DNA of 16,179 bases from JAHIVN01 sp018816645 (GTDB lineage Bacteria; Patescibacteriota; Dojkabacteria; JAHIVN01), in assembly GCA_043816305.1 (NCBI GenBank), contig JBDRHZ010000047.1, forward strand, positions 1 through 16,179. Direction: 5' to 3'. The notes below the pieces were generated by a model. The model worked only from the letters and a program-made list of their open reading frames with translations. It was not told where the DNA came from and searched no databases. Position numbers and translations under genes: made by a program. Of the stretch, positions 1 to 5,368 are shown one piece after another (within the stretch, counting starts at the first letter, position 1; each line of letters begins with the position of its first letter).

Positions 1-65
1 GATTGATTTCCACTGCCATCTATATGGTAGTAGATATTTTGCTCGAGTTTGTGTACCATGTCTCA

Positions 66-111
66 TGGGTGTGTTTTGTAATAGTTTAACTACATTACTT
101 TAACACACCCA
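66..111. repeat. Long imperfect inverted repeat
   Basis: Outer arms TGGGTGTGTT (66-75) and AACACACCCA (102-111) are perfectly complementary. Inside them GTAAT (78-82) pairs with ATTAC (94-98), and an AGT/ACT pair closes the loop, giving close to 18 paired positions. No T-tract follows on either strand, so a classic intrinsic terminator is unlikely. A competing small hairpin, CCATG (56-60) with CATGG (64-68), overlaps its first arm. Possible roles are an RNA structure at the 3' end of an upstream transcript or the remnant of a mobile element. Confidence 0.55.
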
Positions 112-239
112 AATTCGTAATATCTATCCCAACTTATTCACGATTTATTATTGATTCCCAACATTATACTTTATTTGCAAACAGAGGATAAAACATACAT
201 ATATTAGAGTTTATAGGAAATATACAATCATCTTTTTAG

Positions 240-277
240 AAAAGAAGCACTTGCCTGCACAGGCAGGTGTTTCTTTT
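240..277 (+). terminator. Strong hairpin, probable terminator of an upstream transcript
   Basis: Eighteen-base arms at 240-257 and 260-277 are complementary apart from two positions. In RNA from the + strand both of these become G-U pairs, so the hairpin is continuous in that direction. The core is GCCTG/CAGGC and the 3' arm ends in a T-rich run (270-277). Strength and T-rich end suggest termination of a + strand transcript that begins outside the window. It lies about 75 bp before the promoter of the next gene and would insulate it. The opposite strand is also T-rich after the stem, so it could work in both directions. Confidence 0.5.
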
Positions 278-350
278 GAAAAAGAAAATATATTGTAACT
301 CTATTAAACACAATATTCTGTATTCACAAAATATTAAAGCAATACAACGA

Positions 351-379
351 TTGAGAACATTAATACGTTCTGATATAGT
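351..379 (+). promoter_or_regulatory. Promoter of the cobalamin adenosyltransferase gene
   Basis: A -35 element TTGAGA (351-356), a 17-bp spacer and a -10 element TATAGT (374-379) preceded by TGA give a good sigma-70 type promoter with an extended -10. The start of transcription would be near 386, leaving a leader of about 20 nt with no Shine-Dalgarno motif. AGAAC (354-358) and GTTCT (367-371) form an inverted repeat across the -35 element and spacer, a possible operator. Confidence 0.55.
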
Positions 380-406
380 CAATACTATAAATCTAACTAA
401 ATCCAT

Positions 407-940
407 ATGATTGCTGTCTTCACCGGAGAAGGGAAAGGAAAAACATCAGCTGCTTTGGGAACCGCTATCCGTATGTTGGGCTACGGTAAAAAAGTATCAC
501 TCATTCAAGTACTAAAAACCCGCAACTCTAATGAAGTAAAGCTGTTTGATAAACTGATAAAACAAAAAGTAGCTCCCTTCTGGCAAAAACTTACTGTTGC
601 CTCTTTTGGAAAAAGAAAGTTTATAGATCCAAAACGAATTAGGAATGAGGACAAAAAGTTAATTCTGGATGTTTTGGATTTGATCGAGAATACTATTATG
701 GATAAGCCTTCTCTCATAATACTTGATGAAATCTTGGTAGCACTTTTATTCGGGATGATTGAAGAGAAAGAGGTGATCATGATCATGAAGAAATGTAAGC
801 AAGAAGGTATTCATCTCATTCTAACTGGAAGAGGAGCAACTCCTCAGATTATCGAACTAGCTGATCTTGTTACCGATATGCAGAATGTAAAGCATCCATA
901 TGACCTGGGCATATCAGCACTAAAGGGAATCGATTATTGA
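407..940 (+). CDS. cobO: Cob(I)alamin adenosyltransferase, CobO/BtuR family
   Basis: Members of this family transfer the adenosyl group of ATP to the cobalt of a corrinoid, making adenosylcobalamin or its precursors in the cytoplasm. Visible support: a Walker A loop at residues 7-14 (GEGKGKTS), an SLIQVLK strand where the family has its IQF(L)K segment, a hydrophobic strand ending LILDE near residue 107 (Walker B-like), a HLILTGRG segment, and the family's C-terminal pattern ELADLVTDM, VKHPYDLG and final GIDY. At 177 residues it is slightly shorter than the roughly 200 of E. coli BtuR; the missing part is the N-terminal extension before the P-loop. The start is the first ATG after a good promoter. 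It is the only complete + strand gene and its end overlaps the convergent neighbour by 7 bp. No other corrinoid gene is in the window, so the substrate is unknown: salvage of environmental B12 is an inference. Confidence 0.85.
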   Translation: MIAVFTGEGKGKTSAALGTAIRMLGYGKKVSLIQVLKTRNSNEVKLFDKLIKQKVAPFWQKLTVASFGKRKFIDPKRIRNEDKKLILDVLDLIENTIMDKPSLIILDEILVALLFGMIEEKEVIMIMKKCKQEGIHLILTGRGATPQIIELADLVTDMQNVKHPYDLGISALKGIDY

Positions 941-1629
941 TTTTCGTTGTCGATTAGATGTTTTAAGTCGTCTAACTTACTATTCCATTTCTCCCCGTCA
1001 AAATATTCAAATCCTGAGAATTGCGTCTTATACAACGAAGGCTTCGTATAGCACGTACCAAGATAGAAGTATCTTAGGCCGCGTTCTTTCGCATCCACTA
1101 TGCTTCTAGTCATCATGCCGATTCCAGCATTTTTGTCTAAGTATGCAAGGTCATAAAATGGATACGCATAATGCATCAGTCCGGCCGTTAAGTTAGCCAG
1201 ACAATACCCTACTATTTTTCCCTGATTTTGATTGTCCTTAAATATCACAATATGAGTGCAGGTTCCGGACGAGAAAAGCCACTTTATCTTAAACGCACTG
1301 AACTTTTCCTCTCCCCTTTGAGCATAAAAATCCTTTCCCATCTTCCCGATTTTATAGTCATATACAAAGTTAGCCAACTGCACGACGTCAGGCTCTAGAT
1401 ACTCCGTTTTTCTTGAAATTCTACGATTTTCACTTGACAGCTCAAACTTTTCCAAATCAATACGAGTACTCCGAGCAAGGTAAAACAGGTTCATTTCCTT
1501 TCTAGAAGGCAGAAACCCCGCCTGGTAAATGTCATCGAGATTATCATTATCTTCCCTCATGGCATAAACTCTATATGGAAAACTGTAAATGCCATAATCT
1601 GGCCCTTCCTCTTTGTATAGAAACTTCAT
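934..1629 (-). CDS. Arginyl/leucyl-tRNA-protein transferase-like protein (ATE/Bpt family, GNAT fold)
   Basis: The best match from memory is the aminoacyl-tRNA-protein transferase family (eukaryotic ATE1, bacterial Bpt), which adds an amino acid from charged tRNA to protein N-termini and so marks them for degradation. The C-terminal half carries the family pattern: YPFYDLAYLDKNAGIGMMT near residues 136-154, GLRYFYLGTCY near 164-174, then YKTQFSGFEYFDGEKW near 180-195. The N-terminal half keeps GFLPSRKEMNLFYLARSTRID and SSENRRISRK (about 38-74), which align with the Bpt segment holding the Cys-x-x-Cys cluster, but the cysteines are absent. At 231 residues it is close to Bpt length. It lies 17 bp after the VTT membrane protein gene and is probably co-transcribed with it. 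No Shine-Dalgarno is seen before its ATG. It could also be a general GNAT acyltransferase with altered substrate. Confidence 0.6.
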   Translation of the reverse strand: MKFLYKEEGPDYGIYSFPYRVYAMREDNDNLDDIYQAGFLPSRKEMNLFYLARSTRIDLEKFELSSENRRISRKTEYLEPDVVQLANFVYDYKIGKMGKDFYAQRGEEKFSAFKIKWLFSSGTCTHIVIFKDNQNQGKIVGYCLANLTAGLMHYAYPFYDLAYLDKNAGIGMMTRSIVDAKERGLRYFYLGTCYTKPSLYKTQFSGFEYFDGEKWNSKLDDLKHLIDNENQ

Positions 1630-1646
1630 AGAATAATTTATAATAA

Positions 1647-2267
1647 TTATTTCTTTATTTTAGCAGAATACGCTTTTCTCTTAAATATTGAAAAACTAAA
1701 TTTCAGCTTTTTACTAGTAAATAGACTTTCCCAGTCCAATGCCAGATAAAAAATTAGAAGAATAAATCCTGAACTGGTAATTATAAGGCTCTGCCAATTT
1801 AAAATTCCCTCAGCAAGTATGTCCTGAATTGAGACATATACTAGTTTAGAAGCGTACGCAAGGGAATAATAGCTGACAAGTCTGCCGGTAAAGAAACCTG
1901 CAAAAGTATACCTGAGTCTAGCTCCAGAAAAACCAACCGCCAGAAATAGAGTATTTGAAGGAAAAGGCGAAAGAGCCCATATCAGAGAAATAAGGAAAAT
2001 CTGTATTTTGCCTTTATCAATTTTTAAACCTATAAAATCAAGGTTTCTTACTGCAGATACAGAGAATACGGCGGGTACAACTGTCTTGGAGAATTTTGCC
2101 AACAGAAAACGCCCGCTGGAAGATGAGATCGCTGCAATGAGAGTTAAAACAAATAGATTTACTTCATTTCTTATATAAACAAACGAAACAACAGTCCATG
2201 TCGGCGGCATAAATGCAGGTATGACATTGATCAAAATGATAACTATGCTTGTGATTATGTAAATCAT
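1647..2267 (-). CDS. VTT/DedA-like (SNARE-associated) integral membrane protein
   Basis: A 206-residue, strongly hydrophobic protein with about five membrane segments. The pattern resembles the VTT (DedA/TMEM41-like) domain: an early AFMPPTW turn after the first helix, a cytoplasmic middle part with basic residues, then ALSPFPSNTLFLAVGFSGAR and FAGFFTGRLVSYY (about residues 97-133), which match the P-x-P-S-N-x-x-F and F-F-x-G-R motifs of that domain. The C-terminal 30 residues are rich in lysine and serine and should lie in the cytoplasm. DedA-type proteins are linked to undecaprenyl-phosphate or phospholipid movement across the membrane, which would suit the nearby peptidoglycan genes, but the exact subfamily cannot be settled here. 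It is the first gene of a likely two-gene unit with the ATE-like gene. No convincing promoter or Shine-Dalgarno is visible before it. Confidence 0.55.
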   Translation of the reverse strand: MIYIITSIVIILINVIPAFMPPTWTVVSFVYIRNEVNLFVLTLIAAISSSSGRFLLAKFSKTVVPAVFSVSAVRNLDFIGLKIDKGKIQIFLISLIWALSPFPSNTLFLAVGFSGARLRYTFAGFFTGRLVSYYSLAYASKLVYVSIQDILAEGILNWQSLIITSSGFILLIFYLALDWESLFTSKKLKFSFSIFKRKAYSAKIKK

Positions 2268-2295
2268 TCTACTGAAGAAATCTAACTGAAATAGC

Positions 2296-2472
2296 TATTT
2301 GTAATCCGTAATTCATATTCAGTATTCTGTAATCCCTAATCCTCAAGCCCCAATCCGACTAAGCTTCTGCGAAGTCAGATAATCTCCGTATTCCGTAAGC
2401 AACTATCTAAAAGCTTCGGCTCAAGCTTTACGACTTCGGTCAGATGTTTACGGCCTATGGCTTACGGTCTAC
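2296..2472. repeat. Degenerate word-repeat region between genes
   Basis: Variants of a short word recur here: GTAATCCGTAATTC (2301 onward), CTGTAATCCCTAATCC (2328 onward), CTCCGTATTCCGTAAGC (2384 onward), and GTTTACGGCCTATGG with CTTACGGTCTACAG towards the end. CAGAT appears twice and CTTC...GAAG/GACTTCGGTC units recur. The stretch has no ORF of note and a composition unlike the genes beside it. It looks like a decayed tandem array of about 7-12 bp units. Confidence 0.6.
2410..2429 (-). terminator. Possible terminator of the MurE-like operon
   Basis: AAAGCTT (2410-2416) and AAGCTTT (2423-2429) form a 7-bp stem with a 6-base loop. On the - strand it lies about 46 nt after the MurE-like stop codon and ends in TTTT. 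A second small hairpin, GAC/GTC around a TTCG loop (2432-2441), precedes it. The T-run is short and the stem lies in repeat-rich sequence, so this is tentative. Confidence 0.3.
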
Positions 2473-2475
2473 AGA

Positions 2476-3855
2476 TCACTCCTCTTTATACCTTAGTTTT
2501 ACCGCTCTCTTTACCGCTTCGAAATCACTCCAAGCATATTCACGTGTTCCAAAACATAGGCTTTTTTCGTGAGCCTTACCGGTGATGATAACTATATCTT
2601 CACTTTCTGCTATTCGTATCGCAAATTCTATAGCATCCTCGCGGCTTCTTGGTTTATTTTGATCAAATGAAAAAATAGGCTTCCTTCCATCTTCCCTGTT
2701 TCCTGCTATTATCTGCTTTATTGCAGATAACTTTGTTCCCCTGAATGCCTTTCGTGTTTTAAATCTTTTCACCAGTATTCTATTTTTACTCAAAACACCT
2801 TCAAGTATCTTATCATTTATCGCAGCCAAATCCTCTGTACGGGGGTCTTCAGCAGTGATAATAATGATATCTGCATACAGTCCCGCTAACTTCCCCATCT
2901 TTGCTCGTTTTTTCCGATCACGCAAACCGGCGGAACCGAAAACTACTATCAAATTTCCCTTTCCCTTCAACCCGCTTGCAGTTTTAAGTGCATTTTTCAT
3001 ACCATTTGGAGTATGAGCAAAATCCACGATAACCAGACAAGGCTTCTTTCTTCTAACTATGTGCATTCTCCCTAAGGGTGTTTTGAATTCAGATAAAGCC
3101 TCTACTATATCAGAATTTTTAACAAGATCCTGACATGTCTTTATAGCACACTGAGCGTTTGCAATATTATACTCACCCAATATCGGAATTGTTATTTGTT
3201 CTTCTTTTCCGTTGATTGTATATTTAAATCTAAGTCCATCCCGGGTCACTTCTCTCTGTTTGACCAAATCTTCTGAGCAGGCCTCTTGAACAAAGACTTT
3301 CTCGTTTGATCGAATTCTCTTTGCAGTAAATTTACCTCCCTTTTCATCTTCTTTATATATAATCTCACCACCTTCTTTAACTTGATCTATCAACTTTGTT
3401 TTTGCCAAAGCCAATCTCTTCCAAGTCTTGTGATAGTCAAGGTGTTCGTCAGTGATATTTGTAAAAACTGCTTTTTCGAACTCAATATATGCTACCCGAT
3501 TTTGATCTAATGCATGCGAGGTAACCTCAAAAACAACCCATTCTATCCCTTTTTTGACCATCATATCGAGAAATTTCGGGACTTCCCAAGGATCCGGAGT
3601 TGTAACATGAAACCCGGTGTCAATCTCCTCCTCGTTAATTCTTGCACTGATAGTCGAGATAAGGCCAACCTTATAACCACCCTTTTTTAAAATATTGTAA
3701 ATCATTATCGCTACTGATGTTTTCCCATCAGTTCCGGTAACACCTATAAGTTTCAGACCTGAAGAGGGAAATCCAAAACGAACATTTGCCCAAAGGGCCT
3801 GCCATTTATGAATTTGGTTTTTAAAAGACTGCGGGAGTATGTTGTTAAATATCAT
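2476..3855 (-). CDS. murE: MurE-like UDP-N-acetylmuramyl-tripeptide synthetase lacking the first domain
   Basis: Mur ligase of the MurE type, which adds the third amino acid of the peptidoglycan stem peptide to UDP-MurNAc-L-Ala-D-Glu using ATP in the cytoplasm. Central domain: P-loop GTDGKTS at residues 41-47, HVTTPDPWE, FEVTSHALDQNRV, FTNITDEHLDYH, and an LALAKTKL segment holding the lysine that is carbamylated in this family. C-terminal domain: DFAHTPNGM, VVFGSAGLRDRKKR, and TAEDPRTED at the place of the DNPR motif that selects meso-diaminopimelate, then ITGKAHEK. The P-loop normally lies after residue 100, so the N-terminal UDP-binding domain is almost wholly absent (459 residues instead of about 490). 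The third-position amino acid cannot be predicted from EDPR. The gene begins 12 bp after the ECF sigma factor gene and is the last of that operon. Confidence 0.8.
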   Translation of the reverse strand: MIFNNILPQSFKNQIHKWQALWANVRFGFPSSGLKLIGVTGTDGKTSVAIMIYNILKKGGYKVGLISTISARINEEEIDTGFHVTTPDPWEVPKFLDMMVKKGIEWVVFEVTSHALDQNRVAYIEFEKAVFTNITDEHLDYHKTWKRLALAKTKLIDQVKEGGEIIYKEDEKGGKFTAKRIRSNEKVFVQEACSEDLVKQREVTRDGLRFKYTINGKEEQITIPILGEYNIANAQCAIKTCQDLVKNSDIVEALSEFKTPLGRMHIVRRKKPCLVIVDFAHTPNGMKNALKTASGLKGKGNLIVVFGSAGLRDRKKRAKMGKLAGLYADIIIITAEDPRTEDLAAINDKILEGVLSKNRILVKRFKTRKAFRGTKLSAIKQIIAGNREDGRKPIFSFDQNKPRSREDAIEFAIRIAESEDIVIITGKAHEKSLCFGTREYAWSDFEAVKRAVKLRYKEE

Positions 3856-3867
3856 CTCGAAATATTC

Positions 3868-4431
3868 TTAAAATAAATTTTTACTTTTTAATATTTTCTT
3901 CATCTGTTTTTTTATCCGATAGAGTCTTGTCCCGACATTTGACTCTTTCAACCCTGACAGTTTTGCAATCTCCACATTTGTAAGCCCCTCAAAGAATTTG
4001 TAATAGATCAAAAACTGGTCATTCTCGGCAAACTCCCGTATCGCGTCATATAGTGCTTGTTCTTCTTCATCCCTTATAAAATCAGTAAAATTTGTAGCTG
4101 TCTGATCTTCGAAAAGATTCTCTATCTCAGTAAGTGAAATAGCCTCCTGTTTTCTGCTTATTTTTCTATAATAATCAGTCAGCAGATTTCTTGCTATTCT
4201 AAAGATCCAAGATGATAAGCTCACCCCCTGCCACTTAAAATCGCCTATTGCCTTATAAACCTTGATAAAGACTTCGCTGGTCAGGTCTTCGCCCAGCGCT
4301 TTATCATTTATCCTGCTTTTTATGTAGTTCAGAACCACCTTATAATACTTCGTGTATATTTTGTCAAAACCCTTCTTATCCTTCTTGATCTGTTCAAGTA
4401 TTGCTTTATCTTCTTCTTTACTCATCGTCAT
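3868..4431 (-). CDS. ECF-type sigma-70 family RNA polymerase sigma factor
   Basis: A two-domain sigma factor of about 187 residues. Region 2 is clear: an acidic start, then ALGEDLTSEVFIKVYKAI and LSSWIFRIARNLLTDYYRK (about residues 45-90), the core-binding and -10-recognising part. An acidic linker follows, then region 4 with FFEGLTNVEIAKLSGLKESN and RLYRIKKQMKK (about 148-180), a helix-turn-helix for the -35. No region 1 or 3 is present, as expected for ECF sigmas. The frame extends to a TTG at 4437, but ATG at 4431 (or 4425) is a likelier start. Its beginning overlaps the end of the MurF-like gene, so translation is probably coupled, and the MurE-like gene follows after 12 bp. No anti-sigma factor is encoded next to it. 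Targets are unknown; control of wall genes is an inference from position. Confidence 0.85.
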   Translation of the reverse strand: MTMSKEEDKAILEQIKKDKKGFDKIYTKYYKVVLNYIKSRINDKALGEDLTSEVFIKVYKAIGDFKWQGVSLSSWIFRIARNLLTDYYRKISRKQEAISLTEIENLFEDQTATNFTDFIRDEEEQALYDAIREFAENDQFLIYYKFFEGLTNVEIAKLSGLKESNVGTRLYRIKKQMKKILKSKNLF

Positions 4432-5203
4432 GAACAAATTTTTTTAAATTGAAAACAGCTCTTTCAACTTGTCTAGGATGATAACTAAAAGATGAAAGGC
4501 TCTCACCCATGTCTTTTAGCGGGATCCCATGATTTAGTCCAACTGCTAGGGCAGGAGGTATAAATTCCCATATAAATTTGCTTCTCCTGGGAATTTTTAT
4601 TGACACCTGCTCGTTCTTATATTTTATGACAAGTAAGTCTTTTTTACGTGTATACGACAAATCGGGATCATCTGTACTATACGTAAATTTCTTTTTAACG
4701 GTTGTCTCGATTTGATGATGCTGCTGAGGATTAAATATGAACGTTGAAGATTCTATTCCCTGAATAGAAAGTAAGTTCTTCAACACCTTGCTTTCAGGCC
4801 GTTCCTTCAGCACAACAATTTTATCAGGATTTATAGACTTGAACCAATATTTCGCTGTGTCCTCGATTGACGAATCCAAATTTATGATCACAGTGTGAGC
4901 ATACCGAGGCCTCAAAACCAGACTTAAACTAGCTTTTAAAATCAAGAATGCCCATTCTAGGAGATTTCTTCTTCTATCTTCATACCCCAGAATGGTGAGC
5001 GGGACTGACATATCCCACCAAACCTCAGTCGTATTTCTTCTGACATTTGATGAAGGTTTCAATAGATGATAAACCATTTCCCTCACAATACTCGTTCCAG
5101 CCCAGCCAGTTATAAGAATGACCTTGAGGTCATGCTTTTTGTACGCCTTGCTGCTCAGACTGGCAAATATTTCTTGAAAGAATTTTCTTAGATTTTTTTT
5201 CAT
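4418..5203 (-). CDS. Degenerate MurF-like Mur ligase central domain, probably inactive
   Basis: The 261-residue protein follows the outline of the MurF central domain. ILITGWAGTSIVREMVYHLL (residues 29-48) aligns with the family's TGSxGKTxTKExI segment, and VPLTILGYE (about 67-75) with its GVPLTLL motif. NPDKIVVLKE and IPPALAVGLNHGIPLKDMGE (about 216-235) match the later strands and the helix before the C-terminal domain. The Walker A lysine is missing: after G36 comes T37 instead of Lys. The acidic and histidine metal and substrate residues expected further on are not recognisable, and both the N-terminal UDP-binding and the C-terminal ligase domains are absent. It is therefore likely to be a pseudoenzyme. 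It is first in an operon with the ECF sigma factor (overlapping by about 14 bp) and the MurE-like gene, behind an extended -10 promoter. Confidence 0.6.
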   Translation of the reverse strand: MKKNLRKFFQEIFASLSSKAYKKHDLKVILITGWAGTSIVREMVYHLLKPSSNVRRNTTEVWWDMSVPLTILGYEDRRRNLLEWAFLILKASLSLVLRPRYAHTVIINLDSSIEDTAKYWFKSINPDKIVVLKERPESKVLKNLLSIQGIESSTFIFNPQQHHQIETTVKKKFTYSTDDPDLSYTRKKDLLVIKYKNEQVSIKIPRRSKFIWEFIPPALAVGLNHGIPLKDMGESLSSFSYHPRQVERAVFNLKKFVHDDE

Positions 5204-5223
5204 ATAAATGTACTTACCTGGAT

Positions 5224-5232
5224 ATTATAACA
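5224..5232 (-). promoter_or_regulatory. Extended -10 promoter of the MurF-like/ECF/MurE operon
   Basis: On the - strand the sequence TGTTATAAT is a consensus -10 hexamer with the TGn extension. The hexamer 17 bp upstream (TTAATC) is a poor -35, as is usual for extended -10 promoters. Transcription would start near 5217, giving a leader of about 14 nt without a Shine-Dalgarno motif. Confidence 0.55.
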
Positions 5233-5324
5233 GTAATTTTAATTAAGATTAATCTCGCAGGATCAACCCGCAGTCACTTCACCGTTGCAGCTCTTTGATG
5301 AAGAATATTTGAAGCTTTTTCCCC

Positions 5325-5346
5325 AAAGAATCCGCTAAGGCGGATT
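5325..5346 (-). terminator. Intrinsic terminator after murA
   Basis: AATCCGC (5329-5335) and GCGGATT (5340-5346) form a perfect 7-bp stem with a 4-base loop. On the - strand it lies about 22 nt after the murA stop codon and is followed by CTTT, so the end of the stem and tail read TTCTTT. The stem is GC-rich in otherwise AT-rich sequence. The U-run is short, so efficiency is uncertain. Confidence 0.5.
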
Positions 5347-5368
5347 AATGAATTTATTGGACAACACA

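Larger units (their letters stand above)
1..406. other. Intergenic region with inverted repeats and possible gene tail at the left edge
   Basis: No gene is convincing in this stretch. Two + frames are open from the window edge: one stops near position 103, the other at 87-89. The second would encode about 28 mostly hydrophobic residues, which could be the last membrane helix of an upstream protein, but the fragment is too short to assign. From about position 115 the sequence is AT-rich and stop-rich in all frames. It contains two inverted repeats (66-111 and 240-277) and the promoter of the adenosyltransferase gene (351-379). No tRNA or rRNA is recognisable. Confidence 0.5.

Noticed and set aside
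1..103. C-terminus of a membrane protein or transporter at the left edge
   Set aside because: Two overlapping frames are open and the fragment is under 35 codons; no motif decides between them.
354..371. LexA-like operator in the cobO promoter (GAAC...GTTC)
   Set aside because: The arms are separated by 8 bases; the Gram-positive type LexA box has 4, so the similarity is weak. It is kept only as a possible operator of unknown regulator.
1..406. tRNA or small RNA gene in the left intergenic region
   Set aside because: No cloverleaf, T-loop or CCA-like end was recognisable; the inverted repeats alone do not define an RNA gene.
505..786. Open frame on the - strand inside the adenosyltransferase gene
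   Set aside because: It is antisense to a gene with clear family motifs and has no recognisable domain of its own.
4431..4437. TTG start for the ECF sigma factor
   Set aside because: ATG codons follow at 4431 and 4425, no ribosome binding site favours the TTG, and the extra residues are not part of the sigma domain.
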